Shown here piece by piece: positions 8,260 to 15,265 of a stretch of 64,000 nt of DNA. Position 1 is the first letter of the stretch. Each line of letters opens with the position of its first letter. Source of the stretch: Alphaproteobacteria bacterium UBA3612 (GTDB lineage: Bacteria; Pseudomonadota; Alphaproteobacteria; Sphingomonadales; Sphingomonadaceae); NCBI GenBank assembly GCA_002375465.1, contig DFLT01000012.1, forward strand, positions 186,485 through 250,484, read 5' to 3'. Position numbers and translations under genes: made by a program. The notes beneath the pieces were generated by a model, which saw only the letters and a program-made list of their open reading frames with translations, had not been told where the DNA came from and searched no databases.

Positions 8260-8717
8260 CGCCGGAACGTTTTCGTGAGGCCCTGCCCGCAGGCGGTGCC
8301 CTTGCCGGTGTGGATCTGGGCACCAAGACCATAGGGCTGGCGATCAGCGATGCGGAGTGGCGCTTTGCCGGCCCCGACATCGTGGTGCGAAGGCGTAAGT
8401 TGGCAGACGATCTGGAGGCGGTCGGCGCGCGCCTTTCGGCGTATCAGGTCAGGGGTCTCGTCGTGGGCCTGCCGCTCAATATGGACGGTACGCCGGGCGC
8501 CTCTGCGCAGCGCAGCCGCGCTTTCGCCCGCACGCTGGAGGGGGCATTTGGCCTGCCTGTGCTATTGTGGGACGAGAGCCTTACGTCCGTCGCTGCGGAG
8601 GAGGCGATGTTTGCCGCCGGCATCCCCCGCGCGCGCTGGGCAGAGAAAATCGACGCCCACGCGGCGGCAATCATTTTGCAGAATGCAATCGACTGGTTTG
8701 CGCGTGAGAGGCGATGA
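8244..8717 (+). CDS. ruvX: RuvX/YqgF-family Holliday junction resolvase-like protein, probable ATT start
   Basis: RuvX (YqgF) proteins have an RNase-H fold and act in rRNA processing and/or branched-DNA resolution. The frame encodes G-V-D-L-G-T-K-T-I-G-L-A-I-S-D with the first catalytic Asp, V-V-G-L-P-L-N-M-D-G-T, W-D-E-S-L-T-S and a final K-I-D-A-H-A-A-A-I-I-L-Q. The first ATG/GTG/TTG codon is GTG 8310, directly before that Asp, which would delete the first beta strand. The open frame has no ATG or TTG upstream. An ATT at 8244 lies 7 nt after a strong GGAGGG (8231-8236) and gives a 157-residue protein with a typical N-terminus, inside the end of the DUF3089 gene. A CTG at 8256 overlapping the upstream TGA is the other option. 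The family call is sure; the start is inferred. Confidence 0.85.
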   Translation: MSGPLTPERFREALPAGGALAGVDLGTKTIGLAISDAEWRFAGPDIVVRRRKLADDLEAVGARLSAYQVRGLVVGLPLNMDGTPGASAQRSRAFARTLEGAFGLPVLLWDESLTSVAAEEAMFAAGIPRARWAEKIDAHAAAIILQNAIDWFARERR

Positions 8718-8795
8718 TGATGCGCCATTCCTGCCCCTTTTGCCCTAGCGGCGGAGTTGCGCGCATCTGCCGCAATATTTAAGGCCTCGGTTTCA

Positions 8796-9785
8796 ATGAA
8801 AGCGCCCCACACCTCGCGAACGCCCGTCCCGGACGGAGCGCACCCGTTCCCGCACGACCATCTGCTTGCCATTGAGGGTATGCAGCCATGGGAAATCGGC
8901 TTCCTGCTCGACGAGGCCGAGCATTGGACGACCCATAAGCAGCGCGGCAAGCAGCTGAGAGGTCTCACGCAGATCAATGCTTTCTTCGAGAACTCCACCC
9001 GAACGCTCGTCTCCTTTGAAATTGCCGGCAAACGCCTTCGCGCTGACGTCGTGTCGATGGCGGTTGCAGCATCGTCGGTCAAAAAAGGCGAAACGCTGCT
9101 CGACACTGCGCTGACGCTGGATGCGATGCACCCCGATGTAATCGTTATCAGGCACGAGGCGGCAGGCGCCGTTCAGCTGATAGCGTCAAAGGTCAGCTGC
9201 CCGGTATTGAATGCGGGTGACGGTCGTCACGAACACCCGACGCAGGCCCTGCTCGACGCGCTGACCATTCGGCGTCGAAAGGGCAGGCTGGAGGGGCTGA
9301 AGATCGCGATTTGCGGCGACGTACTGCACAGCCGCGTCGCCCGGTCGAATTTTCACCTGCTGAGCGCCATGGGGGCTGAGGTGCGGGCGGTGGCGCCGCC
9401 GACCCTGATGCCGCCGGCTGTTGATCGTCTGGGCGTCATTCCTTTCACGGACATGGACAAGGGGTTGGCGGGCGCGGATGTCGTCATGATGCTGCGGCTG
9501 CAGCAGGAGCGCATGACCGGGGCTTACCTGCCGTCCCCGCGTGAATATTTTCACTTCTACGGCCTGACGGAGGAACGGCTGGCTGCGGCCGCAAGCGACG
9601 TGCTCGTCATGCATCCGGGGCCGATGAACCGGGGCGTCGAGATTGCCACGTCGGTCGCGGACGACATCCAGCGCTCCGCCATTACGGAACAGGTGGAGAT
9701 GGGCGTCGCGGTGCGCATGGCGTGTCTCGACGTGCTGACGCGCAAGCGGCGGGGCATTGCTTGGAACGGAAAGGCATGGGCATGA
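8796..9785 (+). CDS. pyrB: Aspartate carbamoyltransferase catalytic subunit
   Basis: PyrB condenses carbamoyl phosphate with aspartate in pyrimidine synthesis. The 329-residue product has the carbamoyl-phosphate signature F-F-E-N-S-T-R-T (63-70), the H-P-T-Q-A-L-L-D block near residue 147, and a late H-P-G-P-M-N-R-G-V-E-I motif. I place the start at ATG 8796 (MKAPHTSRTPVPDGAHPFPH); an upstream in-frame TTG has less support. It overlaps the next gene by ATGA. A catalytic subunit joined to a dihydroorotase-like gene, with no pyrI, is the class A ATCase arrangement, in which the dihydroorotase-like protein is a structural partner. Confidence 0.96.
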   Translation: MKAPHTSRTPVPDGAHPFPHDHLLAIEGMQPWEIGFLLDEAEHWTTHKQRGKQLRGLTQINAFFENSTRTLVSFEIAGKRLRADVVSMAVAASSVKKGETLLDTALTLDAMHPDVIVIRHEAAGAVQLIASKVSCPVLNAGDGRHEHPTQALLDALTIRRRKGRLEGLKIAICGDVLHSRVARSNFHLLSAMGAEVRAVAPPTLMPPAVDRLGVIPFTDMDKGLAGADVVMMLRLQQERMTGAYLPSPREYFHFYGLTEERLAAAASDVLVMHPGPMNRGVEIATSVADDIQRSAITEQVEMGVAVRMACLDVLTRKRRGIAWNGKAWA

Positions 9786-11011
9786 CCAGCCTGCACATCG
9801 CCAATGCCCGCATCGTGGATCCGGCACAGGGCAGGGACGCCGTCGGCGACATACTAATCGAGGGCAGGCACATCGTTGCTACGGGTCAGGTCGAAGCGCC
9901 GGCAGACGCCCAAATTATCGACGCCACGGGAATGGTTGCGTCGCCCGCCTTCATTGATGCCGGCATATTCCGCGCCGATGCGGCCGCATGTCTGGCGGGG
10001 GGAATCACCCGCGTTCTCTTGATGCCGGATCAGTTTCCCCCTCTCGACGATCCTGCGCTGGTCGAACGTGCCATGCGGATCGGCAAGCCGCACGTGTGGG
10101 TTCATCCCTTTTCCGCCGCGACGAACGGACTTGCGGGCGAAGAGCTGGCCGAAATCGGGCTGATGCGGGAAGCGGGCGCTGCCGCCGCAGCGACGGGACG
10201 CAGCGGCATTGCGTCCACCGCTGTCATGCATCGGCTGCTAAGTTATTCGCGGGCGTTCGACATGACCATCGTCAGCCACGCCGAGGATGCCGATCTGGTC
10301 GAGGGGGCGAGCGCCACCGATGGCGAGACCGCCACACGCCTTGGCCTGCCGTCCGCGCCCGCCATCGCGGAAAGCATTGCCGTCGCGCGTGACACGCGCC
10401 TGGCCGAGGACACCGGCGCCCGGCTGCATATACGCTGCATCAGCACCGCCGAAAGTGCGGCGATCGTGGCGCGCGCGAAGGAGCGCGGGGTACGCATTAC
10501 CTGTGGCACGACCCCGGCACATTTGCTGCTGAACGATGCGGAAGCAACGGATTATCGCAGCTTCGCGCGGTTATCGCCGCCCCTGCGCAGCGAAACGGAC
10601 CGCCTGGCCATGGTAGAGGCGCTGAAGGACGGCACCATCGATGTCGTCTCGTCCGGTCACGACCCCCGCACGCAGGAGGAGAAGCGCCTGCCGTGGACGC
10701 AGGCCGCCCCTGGCATGGCGGGCCTGGAAACGCTGTTACCGCTTACCCTGATGGCGCTGGGCGGGGACAGTGCATATTCACGACTGGTGGAGGTTCTCTC
10801 CAGCGCCCCGGCGCGCATTTTTGGCCTTCCGGGCGGTACGCTGGCTGAGGGAGCGCCTGCGGACGTCACGCTGGTTAAGCCCGACAGAGCATGGCGTATC
10901 GATGCGTCGGCGCTGGCGCATCCTGCTGCAAATACACCCTTCGACCGTCTGCCGGTGACGGGGAAAGTATCGATGACGATCAAGGGCGGCGAGATCGTCT
11001 ACAAAGCATAA
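9782..11011 (+). CDS. Dihydroorotase-like protein (PyrC'/PyrX type), probably non-catalytic
   Basis: This 409-residue amidohydrolase-fold protein overlaps pyrB by ATGA; AAGG sits 7 nt before ATG 9782. It keeps the dihydroorotase frame: I-V-D-P-A-Q-G near the start, a H-A-E-D motif, L-H-I-R-C-I-S-T-A, and a C-terminal G-L-P-G-G-T-L-A-E-G-A-P-A-D-V-T-L. At the metal-binding H-x-H-x-R position (normally D-x-H-V-H-L/F-R) it reads F-I-D-A-G-I-F-R-A-D, so both histidines are missing. By analogy with the inactive PyrC' of pseudomonads, it probably stabilises PyrB rather than making orotate precursors. An active dihydroorotase should then exist elsewhere in the genome. The loss of HxH is seen directly; the structural role is inferred. 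Confidence 0.88.
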   Translation: MTSLHIANARIVDPAQGRDAVGDILIEGRHIVATGQVEAPADAQIIDATGMVASPAFIDAGIFRADAAACLAGGITRVLLMPDQFPPLDDPALVERAMRIGKPHVWVHPFSAATNGLAGEELAEIGLMREAGAAAAATGRSGIASTAVMHRLLSYSRAFDMTIVSHAEDADLVEGASATDGETATRLGLPSAPAIAESIAVARDTRLAEDTGARLHIRCISTAESAAIVARAKERGVRITCGTTPAHLLLNDAEATDYRSFARLSPPLRSETDRLAMVEALKDGTIDVVSSGHDPRTQEEKRLPWTQAAPGMAGLETLLPLTLMALGGDSAYSRLVEVLSSAPARIFGLPGGTLAEGAPADVTLVKPDRAWRIDASALAHPAANTPFDRLPVTGKVSMTIKGGEIVYKA

Positions 11012-11056
11012 TGAGAGCGAAGCGTTAGCCTTGTCCCGGCGCGCTCGTTTCGTGGC

Positions 11057-12103
11057 TCAGCCGCGTCCGATCAACTCACGCGCCATCTGGTCGGCGACGC
11101 GATTGGTCGCTTCGCCCTCCTGATCTGCGCGGGTGAGAATTTTCGCGACCCGATCCTCGATTTTCGCGATGCGGGTTTTTACTGCCTCGGCATCGCCGTC
11201 GCCGAAATATTCGGCCATGACATTGATGATCCCGCCAGCATTCAACGCATAATCCGGAACGTAAAGCACGCCGCGCTCCTTCAGACGGTCGCCATCCTCC
11301 GGTCGCCGCAACTGATTATTGGCTGCCCCGGCGACGATCTCCGCGTTCAAGGCGGGGATGGTCTCCTCGTTCAGGACTGCGCCCAATGCACAGGGCGCCA
11401 GGACGTCAGCTTCGGTGAACAGGATTTCTTCTGGCGCCACGACGTGTGCCCGCAATTCGCCGGCAAGCTGTGCGGCCTTCGCCTCGTCGATATCGGCGAC
11501 TGTCAGGCGGGCGCCGTCCGCCGCCAGATGCCGCGCAAGCGCGATGCCGACACTGCCGAGTCCCTGAATGGCCACATGTACGCCCTTGAAACCTTCACGA
11601 CCCAAACGGTGCCGGACTGCTGCGCGCATACCCAGGAAAACACCCTCCGCCGTCCAGGGCCCGGGATTGCCCCCGGCTTTGCCGCCTGCGACCGGCAAGC
11701 CACTGACATGCTTGGTGCGCCGCGCGATGACTTCCATGTCGGCATCGCTCATGCCGATGTCTTCTGCGGTGACGTAATTTCCGTTCAGACTGCTGATTGC
11801 GCCGCCCAGCGCTTCCAGGATGGCGTCCGATTTCGGAAATGCGCTGCGCTTGAACAATACAGCCTTGCCGCCGCCGGCTGGCAGGCCGGCCAGTGCGTTC
11901 TTATAGCTCATGCCGCGCGAAAGGCGCAGCGCGTCGACCAGGGCCGCCTCACTGTCGGCATATTGATGATAGCGGCACCCGCCGGCGGCGGGCCCCAGAT
12001 GGGTCGAGTGTATCGCGATGATTGCGCGCATGCCGCTTTTCGCGTCGTCGAAGATGTGAACCGCCTCGTGATCGTCGAAGGCGGGCAGATCGAACACGGA
12101 CAT
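11057..12103 (-). CDS. Leucine/Glu/Phe/Val dehydrogenase family enzyme
   Basis: The enzyme deaminates a branched-chain or aromatic amino acid to its 2-oxo acid with NAD+. The 348-residue protein has H-L-G-P-A-A-G-G-C-R (35-44), M-S-Y-K-N-A-L-A-G-L-P-A-G-G-G-K with the catalytic Lys80 (same number as in Bacillus LeuDH), and a Rossmann G-L-G-S-V-G near residue 180. Leu/Val versus Phe specificity cannot be fixed by eye; leucine dehydrogenase is the closest overall. I start at ATG 12103 because the longer frame would run into the tRNA-His gene. It converges on the pyr genes. Confidence 0.92.
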   Translation of the reverse strand: MSVFDLPAFDDHEAVHIFDDAKSGMRAIIAIHSTHLGPAAGGCRYHQYADSEAALVDALRLSRGMSYKNALAGLPAGGGKAVLFKRSAFPKSDAILEALGGAISSLNGNYVTAEDIGMSDADMEVIARRTKHVSGLPVAGGKAGGNPGPWTAEGVFLGMRAAVRHRLGREGFKGVHVAIQGLGSVGIALARHLAADGARLTVADIDEAKAAQLAGELRAHVVAPEEILFTEADVLAPCALGAVLNEETIPALNAEIVAGAANNQLRRPEDGDRLKERGVLYVPDYALNAGGIINVMAEYFGDGDAEAVKTRIAKIEDRVAKILTRADQEGEATNRVADQMARELIGRG

Positions 12104-12130
12104 GCGAGGGCTTTCGCGTAAAGAAAAACG

Positions 12131-12207
12131 TGGGGCGACCGACGGGGTTTGAACCCGCGACCTCTGGTACCACAAACCAGCGCTCTAACCAGCTGAGCTA
12201 CGGTCGC
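12131..12207 (-). tRNA. tRNA-His (anticodon GTG), CCA encoded
   Basis: Read on the minus strand, the sequence folds as a tRNA. Acceptor GCGACCG pairs with CGGTCGC, followed by T-A-G-C-T-C-A-G in the D arm. The anticodon stem CTGGT/ACCAG holds T-T-G-T-G-G-T (anticodon GTG), and the T arm is GCGGG-TTCAAAC-CCCGT. The discriminator is C73 and the base before position 1 is G (12208), the G-1:C73 pair that identifies tRNA-His. The CCA end is genomically encoded. Confidence 0.96.
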
Positions 12208-12320
12208 CACAGACAAAGGGCAAAGCCCCCGTTCAGGCACGCGCACATATGCGCGGTGTGACGGAGCGTCAAGGCGACTGGCGCGTTGAACAGCAGCTAA
12301 ACGGGAACATGGGCAGGCCG

Positions 12321-12337
12321 CGCACCCCCTAGGCGCA
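12321..12337 (+). promoter_or_regulatory. NtrC-like enhancer site upstream of glnBA
   Basis: CGCACCCCCTAGGCGCA matches 11 of the 14 fixed positions of the enteric NtrC consensus TGCACCANNNTGGTGCA. It lies about 100 bp upstream of the sigma-54 promoter of glnB, a normal place for an NtrC enhancer. The match is visible; binding is inferred. Confidence 0.45.
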
Positions 12338-12364
12338 TCTCCGCCATGCCGCCCGACTAGGCAG

Positions 12365-12383
12365 GTGCCTGTCGATTAGGCAC
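12365..12383. promoter_or_regulatory. Perfect inverted repeat between NtrC-like site and glnB promoter
   Basis: GTGCCT and AGGCAC flank a 7-nt spacer, giving a perfect 6-bp inverted repeat 55 bp upstream of the -24 element. It may be a second activator site for NtrC or another regulator. The half-sites have the opposite polarity to the NtrC consensus, so the identity is open. Confidence 0.3.
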
Positions 12384-12435
12384 GTCCCCGGCCGCGACGC
12401 GGTAGTTTTCTCATGGAAAGCTATCGGTTTCCTCC

Positions 12436-12452
12436 TTGGCATGAAACGTGCT
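12436..12452 (+). promoter_or_regulatory. Sigma-54 (-24/-12) promoter of glnB-glnA
   Basis: TTGGCATGAAACGTGCT has the invariant GG (12438-12439) and GC (12450-12451) separated by exactly 10 nt, and the surrounding bases follow the YTGGCAYG-N4-TTGCW consensus closely. Transcription would begin near 12463, about 50 nt before the glnB ATG. This fits nitrogen-responsive control through RpoN and NtrC. Confidence 0.75.
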
Positions 12453-12514
12453 GGGACGCGCGTAACAGAAACCAAATTCCTGTGGGGCAGGGACGACATG
12501 AAAATCGAGGGCGC

Positions 12515-12853
12515 ATGAACAAGATCGAGGCGATCATCAAACCTTTCAAACTCGACGAAGTTAAGGAGGCGCTGCACGAGGTCGGCGTCCAGGGGCTTAC
12601 CGTTACCGAGGCGAAGGGGTTTGGGCGGCAGAAGGGCCATACCGAACTTTATCGCGGCGCCGAATATATCGTCGACTTTCTGCCCAAGGTGAAACTGGAA
12701 GTGGTCGTCGAAGAATCGCTGTGCGACCGCGTGGTCGAGGCGATTGCCAATGCTGCCAAAACCGGCCGCATCGGCGATGGCAAGATCTTCGTATCCCACA
12801 TCGCACAGGCCTATCGCATCCGGACCGGCGAACGCGACGCCGACGCCGTCTAG
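12515..12853 (+). CDS. glnB: Nitrogen regulatory protein P-II
   Basis: PII senses 2-oxoglutarate and ATP/ADP and reports nitrogen status to GlnE and NtrB. The 112-residue product starts MNKIEAIIKPFKLDEVKEAL. It has the T-loop G-R-Q-K-G-H-T-E-L-Y-R-G-A-E-Y with uridylylation target Tyr51, and the second PII signature T-G-R-I-G-D-G-K-I-F-V. It lies 48 nt upstream of glnA, the classical alphaproteobacterial glnBA pair, behind a sigma-54 promoter. Upstream in-frame ATGs lie in the leader and lack the family N-terminus. Confidence 0.97.
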   Translation: MNKIEAIIKPFKLDEVKEALHEVGVQGLTVTEAKGFGRQKGHTELYRGAEYIVDFLPKVKLEVVVEESLCDRVVEAIANAAKTGRIGDGKIFVSHIAQAYRIRTGERDADAV

Positions 12854-12901
12854 CGCGCTGCCGGAACCTACCCTCAAACATACCAACCGAAAGGACGAAA
12901 A

Positions 12902-14314
12902 ATGGCCAATCAGGCTTCTGATATTCTTAAACTGATCAAGGACAAGGAGATCGAGTGGGTGGACATCCGCTTCACCGATCTGCGCGGTAAATGGCATCAT
13001 CTGGGCATGGTGTCGTCCGTTGTTGACGAGGACATGCTGTCCGAGGGATTCATGTTCGACGGGTCCTCCATCGCAGGGTGGAAAGCGATCAATGAATCCG
13101 ACATGATCCTGAGGCCCGACCTGGACGCGGTCTATTTCGACCCGTTCAGCGCGACGCCGATGATGATCGTGTTCTGCGATGTCGTCGAACCCTCCACCGG
13201 CGAACTGTACGACAGCGATCCGCGCTCCGTCGCGAAACGCGCCGACACCTTCGTCAGCCAGCTCGGCATTGGCGACAAGGTGTTTATCGGACCTGAGGCG
13301 GAATTCTTCTGCTTTGACGATGTTCGCTTCGACAGCGGCTATAACAAGTCATCCTACGAGATTGACGATATCGAACTGCCGACCAATACCGGCCGCAAAT
13401 ATGACGAGGGCAATTACGCCCACCGTCCGCGTGCAAAGGGCGGCTATTTCCCCGTCGCACCCGTCGACCCCGCCCATGATCTGCGCGCCGAAATGGTCTC
13501 CACCATGCTGGAAATGGGCCTGCCCATGGACAAGCAGCATCACGAAGTCGGCGCCGCCCAGCACGAGCTTGGCCTGACCTTCGGCGAATTGGTGGAAACC
13601 GCCGACCGCATGCAGATCTACAAATATGTCGTGCACAATGTGGCGCATGCATATGGCAAGACGGCGACCTTCATGCCGAAGCCGATCGCACAGGATAACG
13701 GATCGGGCATGCACACGCATATTTCGATCTGGGACGGCAAGAAGAACACCTTTGCCGGCGACGGTTATGCCGGCCTCAGCGAGACGGCACTGCACTTCAT
13801 CGGCGGCGTCCTGAAGCACGCCAAGGCGGTGAACGCCTTCACCAACCCGACGACGAACAGCTATAAGCGGCTCGTTCCGGGCTTTGAGGCACCGGTTCTG
13901 CTGGCTTATTCCAGCCGTAACCGCTCCGCATCCTGCCGCATTCCCTATGGTAGCGGCGAAAAGAGCCGCCGTGCGGAATTCCGGTTCCCTGATGCGCTTG
14001 CCAACCCGTACCTCGCCTACACCGCGCTTCTGATGGCGGGCCTCGATGGTATCGAGAACCGCATCCATCCGGGCGACCCGATGGACAAGAACCTGTATGA
14101 TCTGCCGCCGAAGCAGCTGAAGCGCGTCCCGACCGTTGCCGGTTCCCTGCGCGAGGCGCTGACGCAACTCGACAAGAACCGCAAGATCTTCACGCGCGGC
14201 GGCGTATTCTCCGACACGCTGATCGACAGCTATATTGATCTGAAGATGGAGGAAAACCTCCGCTGGGAGATGGCACCCAGCCCGGTCGAATTCGATATGT
14301 ACTATTCCGGCTAA
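12902..14314 (+). CDS. glnA: Glutamine synthetase, type I
   Basis: GlnA makes glutamine from glutamate, ammonia and ATP. The 470-residue length and motifs are those of GSI-beta: F-D-G-S-S-I-A-G-W near residue 54, K-P-I-A-Q-D-N-G-S-G-M-H-T-H (ATP and glutamate binding) near 260, and the adenylylation loop K-N-L-Y-D-L-P-P with Tyr at about 399. Presence of that Tyr implies control by GlnE, which would be signalled through the neighbouring GlnB. A perfect hairpin terminator follows. Confidence 0.98.
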   Translation: MANQASDILKLIKDKEIEWVDIRFTDLRGKWHHLGMVSSVVDEDMLSEGFMFDGSSIAGWKAINESDMILRPDLDAVYFDPFSATPMMIVFCDVVEPSTGELYDSDPRSVAKRADTFVSQLGIGDKVFIGPEAEFFCFDDVRFDSGYNKSSYEIDDIELPTNTGRKYDEGNYAHRPRAKGGYFPVAPVDPAHDLRAEMVSTMLEMGLPMDKQHHEVGAAQHELGLTFGELVETADRMQIYKYVVHNVAHAYGKTATFMPKPIAQDNGSGMHTHISIWDGKKNTFAGDGYAGLSETALHFIGGVLKHAKAVNAFTNPTTNSYKRLVPGFEAPVLLAYSSRNRSASCRIPYGSGEKSRRAEFRFPDALANPYLAYTALLMAGLDGIENRIHPGDPMDKNLYDLPPKQLKRVPTVAGSLREALTQLDKNRKIFTRGGVFSDTLIDSYIDLKMEENLRWEMAPSPVEFDMYYSG

Positions 14315-14340
14315 GGCGCGCATCGCCGCCTCGGCACAGG

Positions 14341-14377
14341 AAAGGGCCCGGACAAATGTCCGGGCCCTTTTCATTTT
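14341..14377 (+). terminator. Rho-independent terminator of glnBA
   Basis: AAAGGGCCCGGAC (14341-14353) and GTCCGGGCCCTTT (14358-14370) form a perfect 13-bp stem with loop AAAT, followed by TCATTTT. It lies 26 nt after the glnA stop. Confidence 0.9.
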
Positions 14378-14415
14378 GCGCCTGGTGAAAGCATCGGCAG
14401 TGGCGGGGCGATCCG

Positions 14416-15255
14416 TTAAAATGCGGCCGTCAGCAGTAGGCCAAGGGCGAAATCGCTGGCACCTTCGTTAAGGCCCACCGAGCCATATCCGGTCCAGCTG
14501 AAGCGGTCGTTGATCGACCCGCTGACGGCGGAAAATAACTCGTGGCCGTCATCGACCAGGCGGCTGGGGCTTTCATCATATTCATAAGCGAGCAAAGCCA
14601 CCGTGTCGCCCCGTTCGCCCAGCGGGACGGAAAAGCCGCCGGCCAGATGCAATGTGTTGTTCAGGTCGAAGCCGTCTGGGTCGCCCAGAAAACGGTAGCC
14701 GGCGGAAACATAGGGAACGATGCCGCCGATGGGCTTGGCGATGTCGGCCGCCAAGGTAACGTCCGTTTTTCCCGTGCTGAGGCCACTGTCGTTGGATGCG
14801 GTCGGGAGTTTTACGCGGGTCGTCACGTCCACGTCGAAACCATCTTCGGCAGAACGGGTCAGCGACCAGGTTCCCCCCAGCGTCAGATCGGCCAGTCCAT
14901 CGCGAACGCGCGCCTGGCCAGGCGAAATTGCCGCGCCCGCCTCGATGGGGCCGCCGTCGGTTCCGGCGAATAGCAGTGCATCGCTTTCCACCCGCATATA
15001 GGGCAGCGTTCCCCACACCCGCAGATCGCCGAAATCATATTTCAGGCTCAATGGAACGACGAGCAGGTTGGACCGGGTCGGCAGGCCAAAATCGCCCTGC
15101 CAATAGGCGACGCCGGTCGACGCGCTAAACCCTGACAGGCTCGTCACGTCGTCCAGCCGGGGGTTCGGCATTGGTCCCGATTCCGCAGCCTTGATCGCCG
15201 CAGCGCCGAAGAAGCTTGTCCCGATCAGGGCGCTGACAAAAAATCTCGATTTCAT
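14416..15255 (-). CDS. Outer-membrane beta-barrel protein (transporter-like)
   Basis: The 279-residue product starts MKSRFFVSALIGTSFFGAAA, a Sec signal peptide with probable cleavage after A-I-K-A-A. The mature part is rich in alternating hydrophobic/polar strands (for example L-S-L-K-Y-D-F-G-D-L-R-V-W-G, V-T-L-A-A-D-I-A-K-P-I-G) and ends in L-L-L-T-A-A-F, with the terminal Phe typical of Bam-assembled barrels. It resembles the broad transporter / phenol-degradation MetA-like barrel families, but I cannot name it. It lies 10 nt downstream of a membrane-anchored ATPase on the same strand, so they are almost surely co-transcribed. Confidence 0.75.
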   Translation of the reverse strand: MKSRFFVSALIGTSFFGAAAIKAAESGPMPNPRLDDVTSLSGFSASTGVAYWQGDFGLPTRSNLLVVPLSLKYDFGDLRVWGTLPYMRVESDALLFAGTDGGPIEAGAAISPGQARVRDGLADLTLGGTWSLTRSAEDGFDVDVTTRVKLPTASNDSGLSTGKTDVTLAADIAKPIGGIVPYVSAGYRFLGDPDGFDLNNTLHLAGGFSVPLGERGDTVALLAYEYDESPSRLVDDGHELFSAVSGSINDRFSWTGYGSVGLNEGASDFALGLLLTAAF

Positions 15256-15265
15256 GACTACCTCT

